Positions 55,184-64,000 are shown, counted from the first letter of the stretch. The stretch is 64,000 nt of DNA from Terrirubrum flagellatum (GCF_022059845.1 NZ_CP091851.1:3658001-3722000), one strand, 5' to 3'. Numbers and translations: made by a program. Notes: generated from the sequence alone by a model not told the origin.

Positions 55184-55390
55184 ATGGACAGCGTGTCGCT
55201 CGCACAGGGCGTTGTCGCCGCCAACGTCGCCAAGACGCAGAACGCCGTCGCGGCGAAGCTCATGAAAATGAATGTCGACGCCAACAAGTCGATCGCCGAC
55301 CTCCTGGAATCGGCGTCGAACAATCTTCAGGCGCTCGCTGACGCCGCCAACCCGGCCGGGGTCGGCGGCAATCTCGACATCAAGGCCTGA
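55184..55390 (+). CDS. YjfB-like putative motility protein
   Basis: This 68-residue, helical protein resembles the YjfB family, annotated as putative motility proteins but without established biochemical role. It begins MDSVSLAQGVVAANVAKTQNAVAAKLMK and has a predicted coiled-coil of alternating Ala and polar residues. No signal or membrane segment is present. A weak GGAG-type site lies 8 bases upstream of the ATG at 55184. No flagellar genes are next to it. It ends 9 bp from the convergent DUF937 gene. Confidence 0.65.
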   Translation: MDSVSLAQGVVAANVAKTQNAVAAKLMKMNVDANKSIADLLESASNNLQALADAANPAGVGGNLDIKA

Positions 55391-55399
55391 CGCCGCCGG

Positions 55400-56293
55400 C
55401 TATTTCCGGCCGGCTCCGAACATCTGCCCGAAAATCTGATTGAGCCCGTCCATATGGGCCTGCTGCGTCTGCGCGCCGGCGTTGAACATGCCCTGCAGCG
55501 CGTCGAGCCCCGCCTGCAATGATTTCGTCATCGCATCCGCGCCAGGCGCGGCCGCATTTCCGGGCGTGGGCGACGGCGCTGACGGGGCCTGCGCGCCGCC
55601 CAGCATCGAATTCAGCATGCCGCCGATGAGGCCGCCGAGCGGATTGTTCGCCGCCTGAGGATTGGGCGGGGCGACATTGCCGCCCATGGCGCCGCCGCCG
55701 AGCATGCCCCCCGTCATCATCTTGCCGAGGATGTCGGCGAGCCCGCCCTGTCCGAAGCCGCCGGGTTGTCCTGCCTGAGCGCCGCCCATCGCGCCTCCCA
55801 TGGCTCCGCCCATCGCGCCGCCGAAACTGTTCGCGATCTGCCCGAGCAATCCGCCGAAGCCCTGATTGTTCATGCTCTTCATCAGGCCGCCCATGACCAT
55901 GGATGCGATCATCGGCAGCATCGCCTTGATCATGGAATCGGGAAGGCCCGCGAATTGCGCCGCTTGCCCTGCCACGGCGCGGCTTGTGTCCTTCGATCCG
56001 AACATCATGGCGAGCACGTCGTTGCCCTGCTGCTGCAGATGATCCGGCACGCCGTCGCCGTCCTTGTCCTGCTCGTCGAACGCCTGGCCATGCTGGCCCT
56101 GCGCCAGGGTTCCCAGGAACTGGTGCATCTGATCGACGCTTTCGGCCTGCCGCCGCAATCCCATGGACATTGCGGGTAGAACCGCAGCCACGGCCGCCTG
56201 CGCCTGCTGTTGAGAAATGCCGAACTGGCGAGCGAGATTCTCCATCGCCGCGCCGCCCTGCGCGCTCTGAACGATCTCCATCAAATTCATCAT
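55400..56293 (-). CDS. DUF937-family glycine/methionine-rich protein
   Basis: This 297-residue protein of the DUF937 family begins MMNLMEIVQSAQGGAAMENLARQ. It has a helical N-terminal domain and an EF-hand-like loop DKDGDGVPD near residue 80 that may bind calcium. A later tract of tandem GGAM units (about residues 155-170) gives a repeat in both DNA and protein, and the C-terminal region is Pro/Ala/Gly-rich. The start at 56293 has a GAGAGGG site. The function is unknown. It is convergent with the YjfB-like gene. Confidence 0.75.
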   Translation of the reverse strand: MMNLMEIVQSAQGGAAMENLARQFGISQQQAQAAVAAVLPAMSMGLRRQAESVDQMHQFLGTLAQGQHGQAFDEQDKDGDGVPDHLQQQGNDVLAMMFGSKDTSRAVAGQAAQFAGLPDSMIKAMLPMIASMVMGGLMKSMNNQGFGGLLGQIANSFGGAMGGAMGGAMGGAQAGQPGGFGQGGLADILGKMMTGGMLGGGAMGGNVAPPNPQAANNPLGGLIGGMLNSMLGGAQAPSAPSPTPGNAAAPGADAMTKSLQAGLDALQGMFNAGAQTQQAHMDGLNQIFGQMFGAGRK

Positions 56294-56313
56294 GACGCAG
56301 CCCTCTCGCCTCC

Positions 56314-56451
56314 AGATCACGCCGCACTTTGATCGAAACAATCAAAGCGCAGGAACGTGATCGATTCCAAAAGTTCAGAGCATGGCTTTCGCAGGGCGAA
56401 CGCTAGCGTTCGTCCCGGAAAAACCGGTTCCTGCTTTTTCGCGCCATGCTC
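56314..56451 (-). repeat. GCATGGCGCG / GATCACGCCGC palindromic repeat, copy 4
   Basis: This is a full-length copy in the same orientation as copy 3. It begins AGATCACGCCGC and ends CGCGCCATGCTC, with the CTTTGATCG...CAATCAAAG hairpin (one mismatch) and the AACGCTAGCGTT core. It fills the gap between the DUF937 start and the MATE stop codon. Confidence 0.9.
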
Positions 56452-56464
56452 CAAGGGAAGGAGC

Positions 56465-57850
56465 TTATGCGGCCAGACGCGACGCTTCAACAGCCGGCGC
56501 CTGTTGTTCAAGCCGCCCGATACATCGCCACGCGACCCACACCGAGCCGATCGCGAACAGGGCCGCGCCGCAGCCGAAGCCGACCATCACGCCTTGCGCG
56601 CCGCCGAGCGATGCGCCGAGCAACGCAAACGGCATGGTGCCAAGCGTGGCGCGGCCCCAGTTGAAGCCGGTGGCGTAAAGCGGGAAGCCGAGATTGTTGA
56701 AGGCTGAATTCGCGGTGAAGAGAAATCCCATGAATAGCCAGATCGGCCCGCTCGCCAACGCGAAGAAGCGCACGAGATCGGCTGTGAGATCGGCGACGCC
56801 GAACACATGCACGAGACCTTCGCGCAGCGCGACGAGGATAATCCACACGCCGATCACATAGACGGCTACAAAGATCAGCGCGTCGAGAAAGGCGCGGCGC
56901 ATGCGATCGAACCGCTTCGCGCCCCAGTTCTGACCGAGGATGGGCCCGATCGCGCCGGTCAGCGCGAACACGCCGCCGAACGCAAGCGGCACGACGCGGT
57001 CTATGATGGCGCTCGCCGCGATGGCGGACTCGCCGAACTGCGCCGTGACGCGGGTGACGAAGGAGATCGCGACCGGCGCCGCAAGGTTGGTGAGGATCGC
57101 GGGGCCGGCGACCTTCATCACCGCGCGCGCATTGCGTTTGACCATGTCGAGCGTCGGCTGCGCGATGAGATCGTGCAATTTCACGGCGCCGAGATAGCCG
57201 ACATAGGCGAAGATGATGCGCGAGATGATCGTCGCGATCGCGGCGCCGTCGACGCCGAGATGGAAGCCGAAGATCAGCAGCGGATCGAAGATCGCGGTCG
57301 CGATGCCGCCGCTCAGCGTCACATTCATGGCGCGCTTGGCGTCGCCGATCGCGCGCAGGGCGGAACTCCAGCCCATGCCAAGCGCCATCAGCGGCGTCGA
57401 CGGCAGCGCGATCATGAGAAAACGGTGCGCCACATCATAGACGCGGCCCTGCGCGCCGAGCAGCGGCAGAAGCACAGGCAGCAGAAGCATGATCGCAAGC
57501 GCCATCGCCGTCGACAGGACGACCATGAGCGCGAGCGCCGCGCCGCCAAGTTCGCGCGCCCGGGGACGATCGCCGGCGCCAAGCGCTTTCGACATCAGCG
57601 CGGAGACCGCGATCATCAGGCCGATATTCACCGACATCGCGAAGAAGAACACGACCGAGGCGAAGCCGACGCCGGCGGTCGAGGCCTTGTCGCCCAGCCA
57701 TGAGACGTAAAGCAACGACAGGAAATCGACGAGGAAGATCGCGAGCAGACCAACCGAAGCGGTCGCGGTCATCTCGACCACATGGCGCATGGTCGAGCCG
57801 ACGACGAATTTCGGCGGCGGAGCGCCCGCCGCGCGCGCAGAATCGTTCAC
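56465..57850 (-). CDS. MATE-family multidrug/toxin efflux transporter
   Basis: This 461-residue protein has about 12 membrane helices in two similar halves, characteristic of MATE transporters, which export drugs or metabolites using a sodium or proton gradient. The first half contains YVSWLGDKASTAGVGFA and the second FGGVFALTGAIGPILGQNWGAKRFDR, both typical. The start is a GTG at 57850 that overlaps the stop codon of the upstream antiporter by 4 bases (GTGA), with an AGGAG site inside that gene. The two transporters form an operon. Confidence 0.92.
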   Translation of the reverse strand: MNDSARAAGAPPPKFVVGSTMRHVVEMTATASVGLLAIFLVDFLSLLYVSWLGDKASTAGVGFASVVFFFAMSVNIGLMIAVSALMSKALGAGDRPRARELGGAALALMVVLSTAMALAIMLLLPVLLPLLGAQGRVYDVAHRFLMIALPSTPLMALGMGWSSALRAIGDAKRAMNVTLSGGIATAIFDPLLIFGFHLGVDGAAIATIISRIIFAYVGYLGAVKLHDLIAQPTLDMVKRNARAVMKVAGPAILTNLAAPVAISFVTRVTAQFGESAIAASAIIDRVVPLAFGGVFALTGAIGPILGQNWGAKRFDRMRRAFLDALIFVAVYVIGVWIILVALREGLVHVFGVADLTADLVRFFALASGPIWLFMGFLFTANSAFNNLGFPLYATGFNWGRATLGTMPFALLGASLGGAQGVMVGFGCGAALFAIGSVWVAWRCIGRLEQQAPAVEASRLAA

Positions 57851-59673
57851 GCGCTTTTCTCCTCGATCAGCGCGCGGGTCTCGTCGGTGAGAGCGCGGGT
57901 CTTGGCCTTGGGCTCGGACAGCGGCTGCGGCCGCACCAGATGGGCGCCGCCCATGATGCCTTCCGCTTGCTGGATTTGCAGCCGCTTCTCGTCGCGCTCG
58001 CGCACATCCTCGACCACTTCGCGGGCGCGCTCGGGACTGACGCCGAGTTCGCGCAGCAAAGCCGCGCCAAAGCCGATCGCCGAAAGAAACGTCTCGCGCA
58101 TGAGGAAATCGACGCCGCGATTCATGAGCTCGATTGCATGACGCCGGTCGTAGGCGCGAGCGTAGATTTTCGCGAGCGGGAAATGCGCGTGCAGCAGCTC
58201 GACGATCTCGATCGCTTTCTTCTGATCATCGACGCAGACGGCGACGACGCGCGCCCTCTCCGCGCCCGCGGCATGGAGCACGTCGAGCCGCGAACCATCG
58301 CCGAAATAGACCTTGAAGCCGAAGCGCGCCGCCGCCTGGATGGTCTCGACATCGGTGTCGATGACGGTGACGTCGACGCCCTCCGCCACCATCACCTGAT
58401 TAACCACCTGCGCGAAGCGGCCAAAGCCGATCACCAGCACCGAGCCCTGCGCGCCGTCGAAATTCTCAACCGGCAGATCGGACATGAGCTGCGCGCGCTT
58501 CGCCTCGCGCCGGGCGATGACGATCTCGATCAGCTTCGCCGTCACGGGCCCGAAGAACATGGTCAGCGCCGCCGCAGCAGTCACCATCGTCGCATGATCC
58601 TGGCTCATGAGGCCAAGCCCCGCGGCCATCGGCGCGAGCACGAACGAAAATTCGCCCGCCGGCGACAGCAATGCGCCGGCGCGCCAGGAATCGGTTCGCG
58701 ATGAGCAGCTGGCGCGCAGCAGGATTTCCGCAATCACGATCTTGCCGAGCACAAGCAGCAGCGTGATCAGGATCAGCGGCAGCGCGTTGGCGATCAGCAC
58801 CTTGAGATCGAGCCCCATGCCGACGCTCATGAAGAACAGGCCGAGCAGCAGGCCGCGGAATGGTTCGATATCGGCTTCGAGCTGATGCTTGAAATTCGAT
58901 TCAGCCAGCAGCAGTCCCGCAAGGAATGCGCCGAGCGCCATGGAAAGCCCCACCTCCTCCATCAGCATGGCGCTGCCAAGCACGACCAGCAGCGCGGCCG
59001 CCGTCATCAGTTCGCGCGCGCCGAACGGCGCGATCAACCGGAACAGCGGATTAAGAAGATAGAGGCCCGCGCCGATCAGAGCGCCAAGCGCGACAACGCC
59101 CTTGAGCACTGCAAGACCCGTCTGCATCGTCGTCGAATCCGCGCCGGCGCCAGCAAGCAAAGGCACGACGGCGAGAATTGGCACGATCGAAAGATCCTGG
59201 AACAGCAGCACGGCGAAGGCGCGCTGGCCGTAAGGCGCCTGCAGATCGCCGCGCTCATCGAGAATCTGCAGTGCGACCGCAGTGGCGGACAAGGCGAGCG
59301 CGATTCCCACGACCGCAGCGCCGACCGGCGGCAGGCCAAGCCGCCATGCGGCAAGCCCGATCACGACGCCTGACACCACCATCTGCGCCAGACCCAACCC
59401 GAAGATGTCGCGACGCATGGTGATGAGCCGCGACGGCTTCAATTCGAGTCCGATGATGAAGAGCAGCAGCACGACGCCGAGCTCGGCCACCTGTCTCAGA
59501 CTCGCGGGATCGGCGACCAGTCCGAGCGCCGACGGACCCATGATGACGCCCGCGGCGAGATAGCCGAGCACGCCGCCGACGCCGAGCCGGCGCGCAATCG
59601 GAACCGCAACCAGCGCCGCGGCGCAGAAGGTCACGATCGGAGGCAGAAAACTGGCGTGAATTGGGTCGGCCAT
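57847..59673 (-). CDS. KefB/KefC-type cation:proton antiporter with RCK domain
   Basis: This 608-residue CPA2-family antiporter moves potassium or sodium against protons. The N-terminal half has about 12 membrane helices and the LLLFIIGLELKPSRL and FQDLSIVPILA segments typical of the Kef family. The C-terminal RCK/TrkA-N domain begins VLVIGFGRFAQVVNQV and would bind NAD(H). Glutathione-gated Kef proteins share this form, and a role in electrophile or pH stress is possible. It is co-transcribed with the downstream MATE gene. Confidence 0.93.
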   Translation of the reverse strand: MADPIHASFLPPIVTFCAAALVAVPIARRLGVGGVLGYLAAGVIMGPSALGLVADPASLRQVAELGVVLLLFIIGLELKPSRLITMRRDIFGLGLAQMVVSGVVIGLAAWRLGLPPVGAAVVGIALALSATAVALQILDERGDLQAPYGQRAFAVLLFQDLSIVPILAVVPLLAGAGADSTTMQTGLAVLKGVVALGALIGAGLYLLNPLFRLIAPFGARELMTAAALLVVLGSAMLMEEVGLSMALGAFLAGLLLAESNFKHQLEADIEPFRGLLLGLFFMSVGMGLDLKVLIANALPLILITLLLVLGKIVIAEILLRASCSSRTDSWRAGALLSPAGEFSFVLAPMAAGLGLMSQDHATMVTAAAALTMFFGPVTAKLIEIVIARREAKRAQLMSDLPVENFDGAQGSVLVIGFGRFAQVVNQVMVAEGVDVTVIDTDVETIQAAARFGFKVYFGDGSRLDVLHAAGAERARVVAVCVDDQKKAIEIVELLHAHFPLAKIYARAYDRRHAIELMNRGVDFLMRETFLSAIGFGAALLRELGVSPERAREVVEDVRERDEKRLQIQQAEGIMGGAHLVRPQPLSEPKAKTRALTDETRALIEEKSA

Positions 59674-59793
59674 GAGGGCTCAGCGGTTCGCGAACGGGAC
59701 CGCGCCCGGGCGCGGGATGACCCGGACGCACATAAGCCCTCATGTGACAAAATGCGACCCGGCGCCGCCGACTTTCGGGCGCCGGAGTGCCGA

Positions 59794-60975
59794 TCACGCG
59801 GCGCGGTTGCGCAGGATCGGCTCGACCTCGATCGGCCCCCAGGCTGTCGCCTCGCCCGCCGTCGCGCGCGCCAGCCAGGCGACCACCTCGCGCAGCGCCT
59901 CATGCACCGGCAATCCGCGGCCGCGCGCCTCGTTGAACACCGCGAGTTGGCGATCGGCGCTGGTGCCGCGCGTGAAGATGGCGCGGACATGATCGAACTC
60001 GCTGGAGCAGCCGAGCGCATCCGCGTCTTCGGCCACGAGATCGAGAGTATCGCCCAGCCACTCCGCCGCCGTAACAGCCGAACCGCGCTTCAGATCGACG
60101 AACGAGCCATGCGCGCCATAGCGCTGCGCGCGCCAGATATTCTCGGCCGCGATCGCGCGCATCGCGCCGCTCACCGGCGCATTGATGTCGCGACGACGGT
60201 CGAGCATGCGCACGAGGCAGCGATAGAGCGTCGCGATGGCGACGGCGTCATCGACATGAGTGCAACTGTCGGCGATGCGCAGCTCCAGCGTTGGATTCTT
60301 CAACGACGGACGCACCGCCCACCAGACGAAGCTGGCGTCCGGAATGGCGCCAGCCGCCGTCATCGCCCGGAGATAATTTTCGTAGTCCACGGCGTCGTCG
60401 AACACGTCAGGCATGCCGGTGCGCGGCAATTCGCGATAGGCGGCCAGACGATAGCCGAGCAGACCCGTCCATCGGCCCTGCCAGAAAGGCGACGAGGTCG
60501 AGAGAGCAAGCAGCAGCGGCAAAAACGGCAGCACGCGATTCATCAGATCGACGCGATCTGTGGGATCTTCGACATCGACATGCACATGCATGCCGCAAAC
60601 GAGATTGCGTTCGCCCAGCATCCGCAGATCGCGCATCAACTTGTCATAACGTGCGGCTGGCGTCGCGCGCTCGCGCGCCCAGTGCGCTGTCGGATGCGTG
60701 CCCGAAGCAAACAAGGCGAGATGATGCTCGGACGCGACGTTGCTCAAGCCGCGCCTGAGATCGCCCAGCAAACGGCGCGCCTCTTCCGGATCGGTCAGCG
60801 GCGGCGTCGCGATCTCAAGCTGGGATTGCAGCATTTCGCGCTGCACATCCTTCGGGAACGCCAGCCGCGCGGCGTTATGGAATTGTTTGAGAGAACCCCG
60901 GGGCGTCGAATAGGTGGTCTTGTCCGCGACAAAGAACTCCTCCTCGATTCCGAAATTCACGCCCGTTTTCGTCAT
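59794..60975 (-). CDS. YbdK-type carboxylate-amine ligase (GCS2 family)
   Basis: This 393-residue protein resembles E. coli YbdK, which has weak gamma-glutamylcysteine ligase activity. The N-terminal GIEEEFFV motif, HVHVDV, the LELRIADSCTHVDDAVAIATL block and the RAQRYG segment of the GCS2 domain are present. This is a different family from gshA at 48217. The real substrate is unknown. It is upstream of a 215-bp gap that separates it from rsmE on the same strand; nothing recognisable was found in that gap. Confidence 0.9.
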   Translation of the reverse strand: MTKTGVNFGIEEEFFVADKTTYSTPRGSLKQFHNAARLAFPKDVQREMLQSQLEIATPPLTDPEEARRLLGDLRRGLSNVASEHHLALFASGTHPTAHWARERATPAARYDKLMRDLRMLGERNLVCGMHVHVDVEDPTDRVDLMNRVLPFLPLLLALSTSSPFWQGRWTGLLGYRLAAYRELPRTGMPDVFDDAVDYENYLRAMTAAGAIPDASFVWWAVRPSLKNPTLELRIADSCTHVDDAVAIATLYRCLVRMLDRRRDINAPVSGAMRAIAAENIWRAQRYGAHGSFVDLKRGSAVTAAEWLGDTLDLVAEDADALGCSSEFDHVRAIFTRGTSADRQLAVFNEARGRGLPVHEALREVVAWLARATAGEATAWGPIEVEPILRNRAA

Positions 60976-61190
60976 GTCCCCACCTTGTTCAGATGACGTA
61001 ACGCCCCGAAACGCCCCTCCCGCGTGATTTGTTCCACGGGCAGGCGGCAGATTGAGGCAAAGGCGGGCGAAATTGAGTCGGGCTGCGCCTCACTTTCGGC
61101 GGATTAAGCGCCGTCGAAAATCGTCGCTGCTTCGCATATGCAAATGCGCTCTTGATCGATTCAAAAATCAAGGCCGCGCGAAAGCGATTT

Positions 61191-61943
61191 TCAACCTGAT
61201 CTCCAATCGCCAAGCGCGATCTGCGCCGCCGTCAAGGCCGCGACCGCCGCCGTATCGGCGCGCAAAATGCGCGGGCCGAGGCTGAGGCGCGCGATATTTT
61301 TCCGGTGAAGAATCAACGCGCGCTCATCCTCAGAAAATCCGCCTTCCGGTCCGATCAAAACCGCAAGGCGATCGGGCGCTGGAGAAATCGCGCGCAACGC
61401 CGCGACAGGATCGTTCACATCTGCATCCTCGTCACAGAAGACGAGCAGCCTGTCTTCATCGAGCGATTCAAGAAAGCGCGTGAGCTTCGTTTCGGGATCG
61501 ATAACGGGGACATGCAGCACGCCGCATTGCTCGGCGGCTTCGATCGCGTTCGCGCGCATGCGTTCGAGATTGACGCGCTGCGCCTGCGTATGTTGCGTGA
61601 CGACAGGCGCAAGCCGCGCAGCGCCCATCTCGACCGCCTTCTGAATCATATAGTCGAGCCGTGCATGCTTGAGCGGCGCGAAGGCGTAGAGAATATCGGG
61701 CGCCGTTGTTTGCGCGCGCACATTCTCGATCACTTCAAGCGCGAGATTCTTCCTTCCCGCCTCCGCGATCTCGGCGCGCCATTCGCCGTCGCGCCCATTG
61801 AAGAGAAGAATCGATGCGCCCTCGCGCAGCCGCAGCACATTGAGAAGATAATGCGCGCGATCGCGATCGGGCGTGATTCGCGCAGCCGGCGACAGCTCCT
61901 CCTCGACGAACAATCGCTGCGCATTGAAATCGTAGCGGCTCAC
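61191..61943 (-). CDS. rsmE: 16S rRNA (uracil-1498-N3)-methyltransferase RsmE
   Basis: RsmE methylates U1498 of 16S rRNA. The 250-residue SPOUT-class protein has an N-terminal PUA-like domain and the C-terminal knot signatures IGPEGGFSEDE and LGPRILRADTAAVAAL. It starts divergently from the glycine riboswitch/gcv operon, with 376 bp between start codons. It is not next to gshA here, although the two are often adjacent in other rhizobia. Confidence 0.96.
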   Translation of the reverse strand: MSRYDFNAQRLFVEEELSPAARITPDRDRAHYLLNVLRLREGASILLFNGRDGEWRAEIAEAGRKNLALEVIENVRAQTTAPDILYAFAPLKHARLDYMIQKAVEMGAARLAPVVTQHTQAQRVNLERMRANAIEAAEQCGVLHVPVIDPETKLTRFLESLDEDRLLVFCDEDADVNDPVAALRAISPAPDRLAVLIGPEGGFSEDERALILHRKNIARLSLGPRILRADTAAVAALTAAQIALGDWRSG

Positions 61944-62082
61944 AATCTCTCCTGGCGCGTCCGCAAATCCACGGCCTTCCTGCCGCAGCTATTGGCTTAA
62001 CGCCAATCTTTTCAACTGGCATGCCAGCGGCGCGCCATTGACAGGCTGCGGGCCTGCATGAGACGGGAGGCTGCTTCTGATC

Positions 62083-62268
62083 CCCGCGGAAGAGACCGGG
62101 CGAAAGCCCGGCGCCGAAGGCGCAACCGCCCCGGAAACGCTCAGGCCAAAGGACCGCGCGGGAGCTGGCACTCTGGAAAGCGACGGCGCCCTCTCGGCGC
62201 TCGTCCACCGACGGGCGTAACCTCCAGCTTCGGCTGAAGGGAAATCTCTCAGGTCAAGGACAGAGGGG
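62083..62268 (+). promoter_or_regulatory. Tandem glycine riboswitch
   Basis: Two glycine aptamers in series are joined by a short linker. The first runs from CCGCGGAAGAG to about 62160 and has GGGCGAAAGCCCG and CCGGAAACGCTCAGG. The second starts at CTCTGGAAAGCG, about 62171, and ends GGTCAAGGACAGAGG with GGAAATCTCTCAGG inside. It lies 51 bases before gcvT and should turn on the cleavage genes when glycine is high. It occupies the largest part of the 376-bp gap upstream. Confidence 0.93.
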
Positions 62269-62319
62269 GCGCGCAACAGGCGGAAGCCTGTGCGCGGTCT
62301 GTCGTCCGGAGACTGGGAT

Positions 62320-63456
62320 ATGGCTGAGGCCACTGACGCGCCGCTTCTTTCAACGCCTCTCGCAAACCGGCATCGCGCGCTTGGCGCGCGCATGGTGCCC
62401 TTCGCCGGCTACGACATGCCGGTGCAATATCCCACGGGGATCATGACCGAGCACAACTGGACGCGCGCCCATGCCGGCCTGTTCGACGTGTCGCATATGG
62501 GCCAGGCGTTCCTTGTTCCCGCGGACGGAAAGCACGAGACCGCCGCCGCCGCGCTCGAAGCGCTCTGCCCCGCCGACATTCTCAATCTGAAACCCTATCA
62601 GCAGCGCTATTCGCAGTTGCTGAACGACGAAGGCGGCATCCTCGACGATTTCATGGCGACGCGCGCAGGGAGCGATCGAACAGGTTCGCTCTATGTCGTC
62701 GTCAACGCCGGCTGCAAGGAAGCGGATTACGCGCATCTCCAAGCGAAGCTTCCGTCAAACGTGAAGCTTGAACGCGCCGACCACTATGCGCTCGTCGCGC
62801 TGCAGGGGCCGGAAGCAAATGCGGTCATCGCGGCGCACGTTCCCGACATCGATTCGCTCGCCTTCATGACCTATCGGATCGTGACCATCGGTGGCGTGGC
62901 GGTTCACATCTCCCGCTCCGGCTACACCGGCGAGGATGGTTTCGAAATCTCCGTGCGCGTCGACAAGGTCGGCGATCTCTGGGATCTGCTGCTGAAGGAC
63001 GCGCGCGTGAAGCCGATCGGGCTCGGCGCGCGCGATTCGCTGAGACTCGAAGCGGGCCTCTGCCTCTATGGCCATGACATCGATGTGACGACCTCGCCCG
63101 TCGAAGGCGCGCTCGTCTGGTCGATGCAGAAGAGGCGGCGCGAAGGCGGCGGATTTCCCGGCGCGGATCGCATCCAGCGCGAATTGCGCGACAAGCCGAA
63201 GCGCACCCGCGTCGGATTTTCGTTCGAGGGCCGCGCGCCGGCGCGGGAAGGCGCGGAAGTGCGCGTCAACGGTCGCGCGGTGGGCGTTGTCACCTCAGGC
63301 GGCTTTGGCCCTACGGTGAATGCGCCTGTCGCCATGGGCTATGTCGAAACCGCCTTCGCGACGCCTGGCGCCGCTGTCGAGATCATCGTGCGCGACAGGC
63401 CGCTCGCCGCGAAAATCGCCGCCATGCCGTTCGCGCCCCATCGCTACAAACGCTGA
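62320..63456 (+). CDS. gcvT: Glycine cleavage system T-protein (aminomethyltransferase)
   Basis: GcvT transfers the aminomethyl carbon from lipoyl H-protein to tetrahydrofolate and releases ammonia. The 378-residue protein has the conserved AGYDMPVQYPTGI, LFDVSHMGQ, YSQLLNDEGGILDD, SRSGYTGEDGFEI and GLGARDSLRLEAGLCLYG blocks. I start at the ATG at 62320, 8 bases after a GGAG site and downstream of the riboswitch; the longer frame to 62290 runs into its expression platform. It is first in a gcvT-gcvH-gcvPA operon. Confidence 0.96.
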   Translation: MAEATDAPLLSTPLANRHRALGARMVPFAGYDMPVQYPTGIMTEHNWTRAHAGLFDVSHMGQAFLVPADGKHETAAAALEALCPADILNLKPYQQRYSQLLNDEGGILDDFMATRAGSDRTGSLYVVVNAGCKEADYAHLQAKLPSNVKLERADHYALVALQGPEANAVIAAHVPDIDSLAFMTYRIVTIGGVAVHISRSGYTGEDGFEISVRVDKVGDLWDLLLKDARVKPIGLGARDSLRLEAGLCLYGHDIDVTTSPVEGALVWSMQKRRREGGGFPGADRIQRELRDKPKRTRVGFSFEGRAPAREGAEVRVNGRAVGVVTSGGFGPTVNAPVAMGYVETAFATPGAAVEIIVRDRPLAAKIAAMPFAPHRYKR

Positions 63457-63471
63457 ATTCCGGAGAGAGCC

Positions 63472-63846
63472 ATGACCACGAAATTCACCAAGGATCATGA
63501 ATATGTCCGCGTCGAGGGCGACGTCGCCGTCGTCGGCATCACCGATTATGCGCAGCAGCAGCTCGGCGACGTGGTGTTCGTCGAGCTTCCAGCAGTGGGC
63601 AAGCAGGTCGCGGCCGGCGCCGAAGCCGCGGTCGTGGAAAGCGTGAAGGCGGCGAGCGAAGTCTATGCGCCGATCTCGGGTGAAGTCGTCGAGGTGAACA
63701 GCGCGCTCGAATCCGCGCCGGGAACCGTGAACGAAGATCCGGCCGGCAAGGGCTGGTTCCTGAAATTGAAGATCAAGGACAAGGCCGAGATCGACAAGCT
63801 GATGAGCGAGGCCGACTACGCCGACTTCCTCAAGACGCTCGGCTGA
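63472..63846 (+). CDS. gcvH: Glycine cleavage system H-protein
   Basis: GcvH is the lipoyl carrier that shuttles the aminomethyl group between the P-, T- and L-proteins. The 124-residue protein has the lipoylation lysine Lys59 in [15 protein letters not shown]. It starts 15 bp after gcvT with a GGAGAG site and is followed 26 bp later by gcvPA. Confidence 0.97.
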   Translation: MTTKFTKDHEYVRVEGDVAVVGITDYAQQQLGDVVFVELPAVGKQVAAGAEAAVVESVKAASEVYAPISGEVVEVNSALESAPGTVNEDPAGKGWFLKLKIKDKAEIDKLMSEADYADFLKTLG

Positions 63847-63872
63847 GCAACGCGTTTCAAGACGGAAACTCC

Positions 63873-64000
63873 ATGCGCTATCATCCCCTCTCCGAGGCCG
63901 ACCGCAGCGCTATGCTGACGCGCATCGGCGTCGACAATATCAACGCGCTGTTCGCCGACGTGCCGGCGAAGAAGCTGCTGAAGAAGCCTGTCGATCTCCC
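63873..64000 (+). CDS. gcvPA: Glycine dehydrogenase (decarboxylating) subunit 1, N-terminal fragment
   Basis: Only the first 42 codons lie in the window. MRYHPLSEADRSAML and IGVDNINALFADVP match the start of GcvPA, the first subunit of the split P-protein, rather than the single-chain GcvP. It decarboxylates glycine with PLP and loads the H-protein. Subunit 2 would be expected further downstream. Confidence 0.85.
   Translation, partial: MRYHPLSEADRSAMLTRIGVDNINALFADVPAKKLLKKPVDL

Noticed and set aside
56807-57703. 298-codon plus-strand frame opposite the MATE gene
   Set aside because: Its highly charged composition is the expected antisense of membrane-helix codons.

Overview
The window is a GC-rich, densely packed bacterial chromosome segment. 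Gene content and family sub-types point to an alphaproteobacterium of the Hyphomicrobiales (Rhizobiales). The indicators are a plant/rhizobial-type glutamate-cysteine ligase, an APH-fold homoserine kinase next to ispH and rnhA, a DUF983-SURF1 pair, a DUF1127 protein, a HisRS with the alphaproteobacterial motif 2, a GcvPA-type (split) glycine dehydrogenase start, and many short palindromic intergenic repeats. Family or genus cannot be fixed from the sequence alone. No rRNA, tRNA, CRISPR array, prophage or transposase was seen; the region is mostly core chromosome with a few accessory pieces.

Layout. 0-7.7 kb: a c-di-GMP enzyme cut by the window edge, mutL, then rluB-rsmD facing away from tadA. 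7.8-13.9 kb: an envelope region with a GT4 glycosyltransferase, a TauE/SafE permease with a small kinase, a Wzx-like flippase, an L,D-transpeptidase and DUF2076. 14-16.3 kb: two tandem paralogous outer-membrane beta-barrel proteins, one behind a Fur-like palindrome. 16.5-21.3 kb: malate synthase, SURF1, DUF983, hisS. 21.6-24.8 kb: small envelope proteins, a YefM/YoeB toxin-antitoxin pair with a recognisable operator, and an omega-amino-acid aminotransferase. 25-31.3 kb: signalling and motility-related genes (TPR protein, soluble PAS-PAS chemoreceptor, TipF-like degenerate EAL protein, CheY plus a CheZ-like phosphatase). 31.5-41.9 kb: MaoC hydratase, ileS, lspA, an M16 peptidase pair, pgi, yqgE. 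42-49.6 kb: redox and metabolic genes (DsbD-N-like protein, Prx5 peroxiredoxin, LysR/MDR pair, rnhA-thrB-ispH, gshA). 49.7-55.4 kb: NDH-2, LysR, DUF1127, and a divergent Crp-like regulator and membrane 2Fe-2S adenylate cyclase. 55.4-64 kb: DUF937, MATE, KefB-type antiporter, YbdK-type ligase, rsmE, then a tandem glycine riboswitch ahead of gcvT-gcvH-gcvPA, which runs off the end.

The gaps between genes carry at least three families of dispersed palindromic repeats. The most notable single observation is that one copy, exactly 123 bp, lies in frame inside ileS and adds about 41 residues to isoleucyl-tRNA synthetase, while a matching intergenic copy lies 1.6 kb downstream. Other points worth following are the cytochrome-b-like/ferredoxin/cyclase fusion facing a Crp-family gene, and a repeat family whose edge coincides with the stop codons of two unrelated genes. 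I did not find a clearly new multi-gene system; these are the nearest candidates.
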